Positions 1-9,334 of a stretch of 64,000 nucleotides of DNA are shown here, piece by piece. This DNA is from Pseudoalteromonas sp. Z1A8. GTDB taxonomy: Bacteria > Pseudomonadota > Gammaproteobacteria > Enterobacterales > Alteromonadaceae. A program made the position numbers and the translations under genes. The notes below the pieces were generated by a model. It ran no database searches. It saw nothing but the letters and a program-made list of their open reading frames with translations, and was not told the DNA's origin. Location of the stretch: assembly GCF_011378855.1 (NCBI RefSeq), contig NZ_WTLB01000009.1, forward strand, positions 1 to 64,000, in the 5' to 3' direction. Position 1 is the first letter of the stretch. Each line of letters begins with the position of its first letter.

Positions 1-38
1 AATCAAAAGATGATAAGGGTATTGTGAAGCAACCAAAA

Positions 39-76
39 GATCGGTCAACCGATCAAAAATACCTTAACTGATCGGT
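39..76. promoter_or_regulatory. Candidate operator: GATCGGT palindrome plus a third half-site
   Basis: Positions 39-54 read GATCGGT-CA-ACCGATC, a perfect 7+2+7 inverted repeat, and a further GATCGGT copy sits at 70-76, 31 bp (about three helical turns) from the first. It lies about 110-145 bp upstream of the likely start of the sensor kinase gene. Phased half-sites fit a dimeric repressor or activator site. It could instead belong to the gene that ends before the window. The regulator is unknown. Confidence 0.3.
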
Positions 77-183
77 GTTAGCTAAATAGCGGCTTTTTGT
101 TTTTATGAGGCTTGTATTAGTTGATATATAAATGATTGCAATCTATCCTCTACAGACTTTTTTTGAACGAATCTATGAGAAAT

Positions 184-2964
184 ATGAAAACCTATTTAGT
201 GACTGTATTTCTTTTTTTTCAGCTACTGAGCCTTAATGTACAAGCGCTCACAAATATTTCAGATACAATTGCTTCAAAAAAAATAATTCAAAAAAAAATC
301 TCTTCAAAAAATACAACCCAAGTTTTACTAATAAACTCTCTAAACCAAGATTCTCCATGGCAGCAAAGTGTCGAGAGGGGATTACGTTCTGAATTATTAG
401 AGCGCAATGCCGGTTTTGATCTTTTTATTGAAAATATGGACGTTGGTCGATTCAATGAAATGCGACAAAAGCGATTGATGAAGGCTTATTTACAACAGAA
501 ATATTACGATAAAAGAATAGATATAATTATTAGTCGAGGCGTTCCTGCTGCCTCATTATTATCTGAATTTGACACTTTATTTACAGGGATACCAATAATA
601 TACCTAACACCGGGTGGTAAGTTTAAAGTACCAAAAAATGAAAATGGAATTATTATTCGACCCAAACTAAATTATAAGCAAGGGGTAATAAACGCTGTTA
701 ACTTAACAAACCCTAAAAAGTTAATTGTTATCCTGGATAGAAAAAGTGGTATAGGGTCTAATTTTTACCAACATCTTATGCCGATTATTAATAGAGACTT
801 TTCGCATTTAAAGTTAGAAAAGTGGTTTGATTTACCTGCCGATGAGTTAATAAACAAAGTAAATAATGCGCCCGCTGATTCAATAATACTATTTACGCCG
901 ATTTTTAGACGTTATAACGATACGGTGCTTAGCCCATTTCAATTTGTGGAGCGACTAACAAGTAACAGCTCTGTTCCTATTTTTAGTTATTGGCATTCAC
1001 TGTTAGGTTCGGGGATTGTTGGAGGATATTTGCTATCGGGTGAAAAAATAGGCGCTCGAGTTGCCGAATCAATAGTTTTTTTTGATAATAATAAATATTT
1101 AGAACCGGTCGATAGCGATCAGTTAAGTACTTACTATTATGATTTTAAACAATTAAAAAAGTTTGAGATAGCCCCCAAAAACCTGCCTGAACATTCTATT
1201 ATTATTAATAATCAACCCTCATATTTTGAACAAAATAAAATGCTTATTTATAGCGCAATTGCAGTAATCACAATATTGAGTGGTTTTTTAGCTTTTGTAC
1301 TACTTTTAAATAGTAAGCGAGTTCAATTATTAAAGGAGCTTGATAGCGAAAAACTTAAATTAGAATATAGAGTTGAGCAGCGAACGGAAGAGTTGTTAAT
1401 TGCAAAAAATGAAGCCGAACATTCAGCGTCAATAAAATCAGACTTTTTAGCTAATATGAGTCATGAAATAAGAACTCCAATGAATGGTGTTATTGGACTT
1501 ACTAATATTTTATTAGACAGCAATTTACCACCAGAGCAAAAACAGTATTTAGATAAAATAAAATATTCTTCTGACCAGTTGCTCATTGTAATTAATGATA
1601 TTTTAGACTTTTCAAAAATTGAGTCTGGAAACATCAACCTTGAGGAGTTTCCTTTTTCTGTAAATTCGGTTGTTGACTACATCAAAGCAACTTTTGATGA
1701 GCTAGCTCAAAGCAAAGGGATCACATTTGATATTGTTATTGATAAGGAAGTTAAACTCGATTTAATCGGTGATGTAGTTCGAATAAACCAAGTGCTACTA
1801 AATTTATGCTCTAACGCAATTAAATTTACTACTCATGGCTTTGTATCAGTATCAATAGAATCGAAAAGATCATTAGCCGATCCTAAGAGTGTTTGTTTGT
1901 ATTTCATTGTTAAAGATACCGGTATTGGTATAGCTGCACAAAACCTAGTCGATTTATTTGAATCTTTTACTCAGGCAGATAGCTCTACAACCAGAAAGTT
2001 TGGTGGCACAGGCTTAGGATTAACAATAAGTAAGCGTTTATGCCAATCGATGGGTGGTGATATAACGGTAAAAAGTACCCAAGGTGTAGGTAGTGAATTT
2101 ATAGCTTCGATTAAGGTGAAATTGAATAATAAGGTATTGATTGAAGATACTCCCGGCCTAACTTTTACTGATCCGTTTGAAGTATTAATTATTGATGATA
2201 ATAAAGATGACCTTGAGGTAATTGGGAGTCAACTTAGTGCTATGGGGTTAGTGTGTACAAGTTGCTGCTCAGTTAAGCAAGCTATTGATATTATTGAGCA
2301 GAATAAAGAAAAATTTAAAGCCATTATTGTTGACTGGGCAATGCCAGTGATGAGTTGCGAAACCTTTTTAATACGTATTCATAGTATTAGCCCCCAGCTT
2401 TATAGCAAGATTATCGTACTTACAATGAGTGATGAAAGTTTAATTAATGATGCAGGCAAGAAAGTCAGTATACAAACTATTTTGCATAAACCTGTATATA
2501 CGAGTGTTTTGTATGAGGCGATTGAACGTAAAGTGTTGGGCTCTATAAATAAAGCTCCTGTAGCCAATATCGTCAGTGAAAAGTCACTGGCGGGTATCAA
2601 AATATTAGTTGTGGAAGATAACTCGATCAACAGAATAATCGTTACAAATATACTTGAAAATGCTGGTGCCCAAATTCATTTGGTCGACAATGGATTGGAA
2701 TGTATTCAAATAGTAAAATCGGAAGCGTTTGATATTATTTTGATGGATATTCATATGCCTATAATGGATGGTGTTGAGGCGAGTCAAATTATTCGTAGTG
2801 ATAATGACGAAACTATCGCAAACATCCCAATAATCGCCTTAACAGCTAACGTTATGAAAGATGATATTACACGATACTTATCTATTGGCATGAATGCCCA
2901 TGTTGCAAAACCAATTAAAGCGCAAAAATTACGTGAAACTATAATCCACTGCTTGAGTAAATAG
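184..2964 (+). CDS. Hybrid sensor histidine kinase with ABC-type periplasmic binding domain and two receiver domains
   Basis: A membrane sensor that autophosphorylates and passes phosphate to its own receivers. Counting from ATG 184: signal-like hydrophobic N-terminus (1-20), periplasmic region resembling ABC substrate-binding (PF04392-like) sensors (about 40-335), one membrane helix (about 355-378), coiled coil, HisKA with the H-box motif SHEIRTPMNG (His427), HATPase_c with N-box and the G-boxes DTGIGI and GGTGLGL, receiver 1 (phospho-Asp717, Lys in HKP) and receiver 2 (Asp855 in LMDIHMP, Lys in AKP). There is no C-terminal HPt domain, so a separate phosphotransfer protein is expected. The frame is open further upstream to a TTG at 136; ATG 175 or 184 is preferred because it begins directly with a signal sequence. 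The ligand is unknown. It stands alone, with about 180 bp to the arsenic genes. Confidence 0.88.
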   Translation: MKTYLVTVFLFFQLLSLNVQALTNISDTIASKKIIQKKISSKNTTQVLLINSLNQDSPWQQSVERGLRSELLERNAGFDLFIENMDVGRFNEMRQKRLMKAYLQQKYYDKRIDIIISRGVPAASLLSEFDTLFTGIPIIYLTPGGKFKVPKNENGIIIRPKLNYKQGVINAVNLTNPKKLIVILDRKSGIGSNFYQHLMPIINRDFSHLKLEKWFDLPADELINKVNNAPADSIILFTPIFRRYNDTVLSPFQFVERLTSNSSVPIFSYWHSLLGSGIVGGYLLSGEKIGARVAESIVFFDNNKYLEPVDSDQLSTYYYDFKQLKKFEIAPKNLPEHSIIINNQPSYFEQNKMLIYSAIAVITILSGFLAFVLLLNSKRVQLLKELDSEKLKLEYRVEQRTEELLIAKNEAEHSASIKSDFLANMSHEIRTPMNGVIGLTNILLDSNLPPEQKQYLDKIKYSSDQLLIVINDILDFSKIESGNINLEEFPFSVNSVVDYIKATFDELAQSKGITFDIVIDKEVKLDLIGDVVRINQVLLNLCSNAIKFTTHGFVSVSIESKRSLADPKSVCLYFIVKDTGIGIAAQNLVDLFESFTQADSSTTRKFGGTGLGLTISKRLCQSMGGDITVKSTQGVGSEFIASIKVKLNNKVLIEDTPGLTFTDPFEVLIIDDNKDDLEVIGSQLSAMGLVCTSCCSVKQAIDIIEQNKEKFKAIIVDWAMPVMSCETFLIRIHSISPQLYSKIIVLTMSDESLINDAGKKVSIQTILHKPVYTSVLYEAIERKVLGSINKAPVANIVSEKSLAGIKILVVEDNSINRIIVTNILENAGAQIHLVDNGLECIQIVKSEAFDIILMDIHMPIMDGVEASQIIRSDNDETIANIPIIALTANVMKDDITRYLSIGMNAHVAKPIKAQKLRETIIHCLSK

Positions 2965-3145
2965 TTGAACCATTAAAATTATTTATATCAGATATCTACC
3001 ATAATACCTCCCATTGTCTTGAGCTAATTTTAAATAACTTAAAAGTAAATTTTATAAAATAGAGTTTGACTCATAGAACTTTATGTGTGAAATTTCATAT
3101 ATACGGTTTTTCATATGTTTGTTTTTACCAAAGGTTGAGTTATCA

Positions 3146-3862
3146 ATGTCAGAAGTTAATGGGTTACCAAATACAAATAAAGCACACAGTGTTGTTCCAC
3201 TCACATCAAATTTTAACGTTAGTTTTTCTGAGCATAAACCTAAAATTTTATTGTTATATGGCTCATTAAGAGCGCGTTCTTATAGCAAGTTAGTTATAGA
3301 GGAGAGCGCTCGTTTATTAACGCATTTTGGTGCTGAGGTTAAAATTTTTAACCCTGAAGGTTTACCTCAAACCGATAGTGAAGATGAATCACACCCTAAA
3401 GTACAAGAGTTGCGAGATTTAATGCTTTGGTCAGAAGGGCAGGTATGGTGCTCACCAGAACGTCATGGCTCAATGACGAGTATATTCAAAAATCAAATTG
3501 ATTGGATCCCTCTTAGTCTAGGAGGTGTAAGGCCAACGCAAGGTAAAACATTAGCTGTGTTGCAAGTTAGTGGCGGTTCGCAATCATTCAATGTGGTGAA
3601 CCAACTACGAGTATTAGGGCGGTGGATGCGCATGGTAACAATACCTAATCAGTCGTCAGTGCCACAAGCGCACTTAGAGTTTGAAGAAAATGGACGGATG
3701 AAACCCTCTGCGCTCTACAATCGGATTGTTGATGTTATGGAAGAGCTGATTAAATTTACTTTATTATTACGAGATCAAAAAGATTACTTTGTAGATCGCT
3801 ATTCTGAACGAGTGGAATCTGCAGAAGATCTTAGCCAACGCGTTAATCAACGCTCTATTTAG
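3146..3862 (+). CDS. arsH: ArsH-type NADPH-dependent FMN reductase (organoarsenical resistance)
   Basis: A flavodoxin-fold oxidoreductase. Family members use NADPH and FMN and oxidise trivalent organoarsenicals to less toxic pentavalent forms. The phosphate-binding loop GSLRARSYS is near the N-terminus, followed by very typical ArsH blocks: [34 protein letters not shown] and [15 protein letters not shown]. Length is about 238 aa, normal for ArsH. The start chosen is ATG 3146, with AAGG about 10 bases upstream; the open frame extends to 3083 but that part does not look like ArsH. It ends 10 bp before the ACR3 gene, so the two are probably co-transcribed. No arsR or arsC is next to them. Confidence 0.9.
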   Translation: MSEVNGLPNTNKAHSVVPLTSNFNVSFSEHKPKILLLYGSLRARSYSKLVIEESARLLTHFGAEVKIFNPEGLPQTDSEDESHPKVQELRDLMLWSEGQVWCSPERHGSMTSIFKNQIDWIPLSLGGVRPTQGKTLAVLQVSGGSQSFNVVNQLRVLGRWMRMVTIPNQSSVPQAHLEFEENGRMKPSALYNRIVDVMEELIKFTLLLRDQKDYFVDRYSERVESAEDLSQRVNQRSI

Positions 3863-3872
3863 GGGGGGATAA

Positions 3873-4889
3873 ATGGGATTATTTGAGCGGTATCTTTCTG
3901 TTTGGGTAGCCTTAGCAATCGCTGTTGGTATTTTTACAGGCTCAATAATACCAGAGCTATTTATACTAATAGCAAGCTTTGAATATGCGCATGTAAATAT
4001 AGTAATAGCGATACTTATTTGGCTAATGATTTATCCAATGATGGTTCAAATTGATTTTTCATCTATTAAAGACGTGGGTAAAAAGCCAAAAGGGTTATTA
4101 CTAACCATTGTACTTAATTGGCTTATTAAACCATTTACAATGGCATTTTTAGGTTGGCTATTTTTTAAGGGTATATTTGCAGACTGGGTCGACCCAAAAA
4201 CTGCAACTGAATATATTGCAGGCATGATTTTACTGGGTGTTGCGCCATGTACTGCAATGGTATTTATATGGAGCCAACTGACTAAAGGCGATGCTAACTA
4301 TACGCTAGTGCAGGTATCTATTAACGATATTATTATGATATTTGCATTTGCACCTATAGCGGGTTTATTACTGGGTGTAACCGATATAACAGTACCGTGG
4401 GATACGTTATTTTTATCTGTGGTGTTGTATGTACTTATACCATTAATTTTAGGTGCGGTTACGCGTAAAAAACTTGATAAAGCCGAGGATCATTCTAGAC
4501 TCAATCAGTTTTTGAGCATTATGAAACCCTATTCTATTGTGGGATTATTAGCGACAGTCGCTTTATTATTTGGTTTTCAGTCACAAACTATTTTAGCCAA
4601 CCCCGAAGCGATTGTACTTATAGCTATTCCGCTACTGATTCAAACCTATGGTATTTTTGCTATTGCTTATTTTGCCGCAAAAAAAATGAAGCTAGAGCAC
4701 AATATAGCGGCGCCAGCGTGCATGATCGCAACATCTAATTTTTTTGAGTTAGCAGTTGCAGTGGCTATTTCATTGTTTGGTTTACACTCTGGTGCTGCAC
4801 TTGCAACCGTAGTAGGTGTGTTAGTAGAAGTCCCTGTAATGCTCAGCTTAGTGTATTTTGCTAACAAAACACGCCATTGGTTTAACTAG
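3873..4889 (+). CDS. acr3: ACR3-family arsenite efflux permease
   Basis: An inner-membrane exporter of arsenite (and possibly antimonite) driven by the membrane potential. It is a 338-aa protein with about ten hydrophobic segments and the ACR3 signature around the essential cysteine, [13 protein letters not shown], followed by [13 protein letters not shown] second typical block is [14 protein letters not shown] near the C-terminus. A G-rich ribosome binding site (AGGGGGGG) lies just upstream of ATG 3873. It follows arsH by 10 bp, giving a two-gene arsenic unit without an adjacent regulator or arsenate reductase. Some annotations call this family ArsB, but it is not the E. coli ArsB fold. Confidence 0.92.
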   Translation: MGLFERYLSVWVALAIAVGIFTGSIIPELFILIASFEYAHVNIVIAILIWLMIYPMMVQIDFSSIKDVGKKPKGLLLTIVLNWLIKPFTMAFLGWLFFKGIFADWVDPKTATEYIAGMILLGVAPCTAMVFIWSQLTKGDANYTLVQVSINDIIMIFAFAPIAGLLLGVTDITVPWDTLFLSVVLYVLIPLILGAVTRKKLDKAEDHSRLNQFLSIMKPYSIVGLLATVALLFGFQSQTILANPEAIVLIAIPLLIQTYGIFAIAYFAAKKMKLEHNIAAPACMIATSNFFELAVAVAISLFGLHSGAALATVVGVLVEVPVMLSLVYFANKTRHWFN

Positions 4890-5135
4890 GGCTAGAGCAT
4901 GATTGCTATGCTGCATGGTTTCAATTGCGAAACATCTAATATTAACTTAAGCCTGAGGAGCTAGATTTAATCTAACTATAAAATAAAGGGCATAGCTGTT
5001 TGTTTTTGTAAGCTCTCGTTTATCTGAAGCTTTTTTGTTTAGCGCTATTAATAAACATTTAAACTTAGTGTAGAGCCTTGTACTTCTATAGATCTTGAAC
5101 AACACTTTAGTTAATAATTTAACGAGTGGCAGGCT

Positions 5136-6824
5136 ATGCAAAAGACTAAACACTGGCTTTTAAAAAACTTCAAGGGTATCTCTTTTGTTTTATTTTTGAT
5201 GATGCTTATTAGTTTTAATTTCATTTTGAATGATGCATTACATCAAAAAGTGCATGTTTCTGGGCAGCAGTTTGTTAAACAGGTTTTTGAATTAAATTTA
5301 TCTCCCTCTATAAATAATGATGTGCTGATCGCATTAGCTAAAAGTGAAGGCTTTATGCTGGAAGTGCAAAAATCTGCAGAGCATTTTAGGTCCTTAGTAA
5401 ATTTAGAACGCGAAGTTTTTACTTATAAAACGCTAAGTTTGAGCCTCTATCATTACCCTGCATGGGTAACACAAAGTTACTTATTTATATTATTAAATTT
5501 GATCATATTAGGTGCTGTTAACTGGTCTTATCGCTGGTGGAGGTTACTAAAAGTAAACCATAAAGTAGCACTTAAAAATCAAGTTATACAACCCACTAAA
5601 ACGACTCAACAAAAACAGAAAAAAACTCAGCTAATTAAACAAGTGAAAAGCTGCGAGCTAAGCTCTTTATATGGGGCTAATGCAGTATCACATAGTTTAT
5701 TTTTACTTATTGAGTGTGATTGTAGTTTTGATAAAAAAACGGATAAAGAAGCCAGTTTTAAAGTATTAATTATTAAAAAATTGACCGAACTTAAAGGTGC
5801 GTCAGTAAAAGAACTAAATTCTAGTTACTTAGCTGTCACCTTACCAAATATCCCTATTAATGAATTAGATAGCTATGTAGAAAAGCTCCATAAAAATTTG
5901 TTTTTAATATGTCAAAATCATCAAAAAAATATTACCCATAAAGATATTAAAATAGGTGCGTGTGATTATCAAATAGGCGCTGACCAAGTTACAGTTTATC
6001 AGTTAGCAAAATCAGCACTCGTGTTATCGCAAAGCAATTTATTACAGCACTGTCATCGCTTAGCTTTAAATCATTGCCAAGAAAAACTACTCTCTAGTAA
6101 GCAAGTTATCGAAAACATTAAAAAAAATAAGTTTATATTATTCTTCCAACCTTTATTTGAGCTCTCTAGCGGTGAAATTTTACAGCATGAGGCTCTTATT
6201 AGGGTTAGGCATAGCCAACTTGGTTTACTCGCTGCTCGTTATTTTATTAAGCAAGTTTATAGTAATCAAGACGCTTTAATATTAGATAAAGCTGTAATAA
6301 CACAAGTTAAAAAGCTTATGCTGAGTGAGCCTTCAGCTTTGACCGTTAGTATAAATCTACATCCTAAAAATTGGTTTAATAATGCATTTTGGGAATGGGT
6401 AACTAATCAAATGGCAGAGTTTAAATTAAATGCTAAATTACAATTTGAAATAAGTGAAATAGAATTTTTTACTCATAGGGAGTTGCTAACTAATGCACTT
6501 AATGTAATCAAAAAAGGCCATTCACACATTGTGATTGATAATATAAAAAGTAGTGAAAAAGTAGCCATGTTAGTTGGTTACAGCCAAGTGTGCGGGCTAA
6601 AATTATCATACGAACTGGTTCATTTATTAAATGAAAACACTCAAAATCAAAAGAAAATAAAAAAAATAGTAGAAGCTGCAAATCTTTTAAATCTACCCGT
6701 ATATGCGGTTGGCGTAGATACTCAAAAAGAGCTATTTACCCTTGGTAAATTGGGAGTGGTAGGGGCTCAAGGTTTTTACTTTTCAGAACCTCTTCAAGAG
6801 TTTACGCAAGCGGTATTTAATTGA
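5136..6824 (+). CDS. mshH: MshH/CsrD-like membrane protein with degenerate GGDEF and EAL domains
   Basis: Two membrane helices (about 13-35 and 107-128) flank a short periplasmic loop; then comes a poorly conserved GGDEF-like region (about 160-310) without a GGDEF motif, and an EAL-like domain (about 325-560). EAL residues are only partly kept: EALIR, VSINLHP and FEISE are present, but the canonical DDFG becomes IDNIKS and the AEGVE block becomes AVGVD, so metal and catalytic acids are lost. It should not hydrolyse c-di-GMP. Known relatives (CsrD in E. coli, MshH at Vibrio MSHA loci) act with RNase E in decay of Csr small RNAs. Its position ahead of mshI supports the MshH name. It converges with the minus-strand PLP enzyme, 3 bp apart. 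Confidence 0.78.
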   Translation: MQKTKHWLLKNFKGISFVLFLMMLISFNFILNDALHQKVHVSGQQFVKQVFELNLSPSINNDVLIALAKSEGFMLEVQKSAEHFRSLVNLEREVFTYKTLSLSLYHYPAWVTQSYLFILLNLIILGAVNWSYRWWRLLKVNHKVALKNQVIQPTKTTQQKQKKTQLIKQVKSCELSSLYGANAVSHSLFLLIECDCSFDKKTDKEASFKVLIIKKLTELKGASVKELNSSYLAVTLPNIPINELDSYVEKLHKNLFLICQNHQKNITHKDIKIGACDYQIGADQVTVYQLAKSALVLSQSNLLQHCHRLALNHCQEKLLSSKQVIENIKKNKFILFFQPLFELSSGEILQHEALIRVRHSQLGLLAARYFIKQVYSNQDALILDKAVITQVKKLMLSEPSALTVSINLHPKNWFNNAFWEWVTNQMAEFKLNAKLQFEISEIEFFTHRELLTNALNVIKKGHSHIVIDNIKSSEKVAMLVGYSQVCGLKLSYELVHLLNENTQNQKKIKKIVEAANLLNLPVYAVGVDTQKELFTLGKLGVVGAQGFYFSEPLQEFTQAVFN

Positions 6825-6827
6825 TTT

Positions 6828-7736
6828 CTAGATTAGGCCTCTGTATTTTAAGCCATTTAAGCCTTGAAGCCCGCCGGTATGAACAGCTATAATTTTACTC
6901 CCAGATGGGAAATAATCTTGCTCAATAAGTTGCCATAATGCATACATCATTTTTCCACTATAAATAGGTTCAAGCGGTAAATTATAAGTGCGGCCCATAT
7001 CCTGGCAAAACTGCCATAACTCAGGTGAAAACTTACCATAGCCACCACCATGAAACTCTGTGAGTAACTGCCAATTATTTTGGTTTTTAGCTTTGTTACT
7101 TAGTTTTTTAATTTCTTCATTTAAATAATCAGCTTGTTTTAATACGGCAACGCCTATTACCTTTGTTGTTGGAGCGCTACCTTCGATTAATCCAGCAAGT
7201 GTGCCACCACTGCCAGTGGGGCAAACTAAGTAGTTATGCTCAGGTAAGCTTTGTACTAACTCTTTACACCCTAATAAGGCGTGCTCATTTGTACCTCCTT
7301 CAGGAATTATATAAGCATTGGGGAAGCGCTCTTGTAAAGTATCAAGGTAATCAGTGTCGTGGCGTTTTCGATATTCTATACGGTTAACAACATGTAGGTG
7401 CATATCGCATTGCTTAGCAAATTGAATTGTTGGGTTGTTGTTATCAAGTTCTGGCCCGCGAATAATTGCATGTGTTTTAATGCCAAATTCTTTTCCTGCT
7501 GCTGCGCAGGCGTGAATATGGTTTGAGAACGCACCACCAAAAGTAAGTAGTTCTGTTTTATTTATCTTTTGCATATGCGCTAAATTATATTTTAATTTAC
7601 GCCATTTGTTACCACTTATTAGCGGATGTAATAGATCGTCACGTTTTACACCTAAATAAATATTTCTCTTTTTTAGAAACGTTGTATCTATTTGTTGAAT
7701 ATGGTTATTTTCGTTTATTTTGAATGATTGATGCAT
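6828..7736 (-). CDS. PLP-dependent ACC deaminase/D-cysteine desulfhydrase family protein
   Basis: A 302-aa fold-type II PLP enzyme. The motif SGNKWRKLKYNL holds the likely Schiff-base lysine, FGGAFSNHIHACAAAG is the substrate/PLP loop, and VCPTGSGGTLAGL binds the PLP phosphate. The family includes 1-aminocyclopropane-1-carboxylate deaminase and D-cysteine desulfhydrase (DcyD); motif reading cannot tell them apart, although D-cysteine or related D-amino acid breakdown is more usual in marine gammaproteobacteria. It is the only minus-strand gene in the pilus region, between mshH and mshI, and is divergent from mshI with a 78-bp gap. A role in pilus assembly is not implied. Confidence 0.82.
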   Translation of the reverse strand: MHQSFKINENNHIQQIDTTFLKKRNIYLGVKRDDLLHPLISGNKWRKLKYNLAHMQKINKTELLTFGGAFSNHIHACAAAGKEFGIKTHAIIRGPELDNNNPTIQFAKQCDMHLHVVNRIEYRKRHDTDYLDTLQERFPNAYIIPEGGTNEHALLGCKELVQSLPEHNYLVCPTGSGGTLAGLIEGSAPTTKVIGVAVLKQADYLNEEIKKLSNKAKNQNNWQLLTEFHGGGYGKFSPELWQFCQDMGRTYNLPLEPIYSGKMMYALWQLIEQDYFPSGSKIIAVHTGGLQGLNGLKYRGLI

Positions 7737-7814
7737 TTTTTATTAGTTTTCAACTTGGCAAAGTAAATAAAATGTACGACACTTGGTTAATACATAATTA
7801 ACAATAGTAGCTAT

Positions 7815-8738
7815 ATGAAAGAAAAGCTGTTTTCTTGGTTAAATCGTAGTTTAGATCCTAATACAGCTATTGGTGTTGCAACGTATGCAGATACTGTAAA
7901 CGCAGTATGTTTAAAAAAACAACGCGACCAATGGATGGTGCATAGTTCACATAGTGTAAATGTATCTGAGCAAACCGATTATACCGCTGCTATTGTTGCT
8001 TGCACAAATCAAGTTTCTAACGACGTGTGTGCAGTAAATTTAGTTGTACCACACTATTTTTATCAAATAGTGCAAATGGATAAACCAAACCTTAGCGATG
8101 AAGAAATCATCCAGTCACTCCCTTGGACTACAAAAGATTTAGTTGATATAGCACCTGAAAACATAGTTGCTGACTTTATTGATTACCCTATAACGTTACC
8201 AATGCAAAGCAGCAAAATGAATGTATTTATTACTAATAAGCTGCAGCTACTTCCGTTTATAGATAGTTTTGAGCAAACCAAGCCTGTTTTACGTGCAATG
8301 ACCTCCGAAGAGATGATTTTAGTTACCTTGTTTGGCGCGTATAAAGAAGCGCATATGCTAATTGTGCAACATGTTAATCATGAGCCTCGAATCTTAATTA
8401 TTCGTAATGGACAATTAGTATTAGCTAGACGATTAAACGGTTTTTTAGGTATTTCTGATAAAGATCAAAATCAAGAATTAGTAGAAGCGTTAGGATTAGA
8501 AATTCAGCGTTCTATGGACTTTTTTGAAAGCCAGCTCAAGCAACCGCCAATTCGCAGCATTCAGTTACAGTGCGACGACTTATCGTCATTGACTCTTAGG
8601 GCTGGTCTTGCAGAATTTTTACAAGTAAAGGTTGTAGATTTTGCGCCCAATTTAGAATTAGCGAAGCAATTGGAACCTAACTTTTATTATGCACTTGGTG
8701 CTGCCTATCAATTAACTGATCCGGAGTCTGTGCTATGA
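7815..8738 (+). CDS. mshI: MSHA biogenesis protein MshI (PilM-like)
   Basis: A 307-aa cytoplasmic actin-like (PilM/GspL-type) protein, expected to form the inner-membrane platform with the PilN-like and MshJ proteins. No signal peptide or membrane helix is obvious. The N-terminal AIGVATYADTVNAVCL strand and the central region with conserved acidic blocks (LSDEEIIQSLPW, EIQRSMDFFESQ) fit the family. It is the first gene of a run in which each gene overlaps or nearly touches the next: its stop overlaps the next start as ATGA. The 78-bp gap to the divergent PLP gene should contain its promoter, but I could not pick a convincing -35/-10 pair. Confidence 0.85.
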   Translation: MKEKLFSWLNRSLDPNTAIGVATYADTVNAVCLKKQRDQWMVHSSHSVNVSEQTDYTAAIVACTNQVSNDVCAVNLVVPHYFYQIVQMDKPNLSDEEIIQSLPWTTKDLVDIAPENIVADFIDYPITLPMQSSKMNVFITNKLQLLPFIDSFEQTKPVLRAMTSEEMILVTLFGAYKEAHMLIVQHVNHEPRILIIRNGQLVLARRLNGFLGISDKDQNQELVEALGLEIQRSMDFFESQLKQPPIRSIQLQCDDLSSLTLRAGLAEFLQVKVVDFAPNLELAKQLEPNFYYALGAAYQLTDPESVL

Positions 8739-9334
8739 AAACCCGGATTAATTTTTATCAAAAAAGCTTACGAGTACGGCGAGACCCAGTCCCTTTATCG
8801 GGAATGATTACGCTGTGGTTAGGTGCGCTATTAATTATTGCAATCACCTGGGCTTTTTATAGTTATAAAGCCTATTCAAGTGAGCTTGATTTAGAACAAA
8901 ATAGGCAATACCTCAAGCAAGGGAAAGCCCAGCTAGAAGTTGTAAAACAGCAATTAGCAGAGAAGCAAAAGAAAACGCTCTTCATTAATGAGTTAAAAAC
9001 ACTTCAGCAAGAAGTTTTACATAAACAGCAAATATTTAGCTATTTAGAGCAAAGTTCGAATCAATCTGCAACCGACTATGCGCAGGTTATGCAAGATTTA
9101 GCCAAGTATCACGAGCCTAATATCTGGCTTACCCATATTAAATTTGTAGGGCAAAGTGTTACGCTTCAAGGGCAGGTATCGCAGTCAAAATCTTTACCTA
9201 TGTGGTTTAATAATTTAAAGCAATCACCTTTTTTCATTGATAAAGAATTTTCAGTTTTAGAACTGTCAACAAAAGATGGTTTGAGTGAATTTAATGTGGC
9301 GACCGACCTTACTGATAAAGGCGCTAAACCATGA
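8735..9334 (+). CDS. PilN-like MSHA biogenesis protein
   Basis: A 199-aa bitopic membrane protein. It begins MKTRINFYQ, close to the PilN signature in which a short cytoplasmic N-terminus binds PilM, followed by one membrane helix (about 23-46), a coiled coil (about 50-115) and a small periplasmic alpha/beta domain. Some genomes call this protein MshI2. It starts inside the mshI stop (ATGA) and ends inside the mshJ start (ATGA), so translation is probably coupled and protein amounts balanced, as expected for platform subunits. Confidence 0.78.
   Translation: MKTRINFYQKSLRVRRDPVPLSGMITLWLGALLIIAITWAFYSYKAYSSELDLEQNRQYLKQGKAQLEVVKQQLAEKQKKTLFINELKTLQQEVLHKQQIFSYLEQSSNQSATDYAQVMQDLAKYHEPNIWLTHIKFVGQSVTLQGQVSQSKSLPMWFNNLKQSPFFIDKEFSVLELSTKDGLSEFNVATDLTDKGAKP

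Noticed and set aside
3066-3269. 67-codon frame overlapping the arsH start
   Set aside because: It is out of frame with arsH, lacks motifs, and lies over conserved arsH coding sequence.
5136-6824. Active c-di-GMP phosphodiesterase
   Set aside because: The EAL domain lacks the DD pair and the late catalytic Glu.
6828-7736. PLP enzyme as a part of the pilus machinery
   Set aside because: It is on the opposite strand, and has ordinary metabolic motifs; its location looks incidental.
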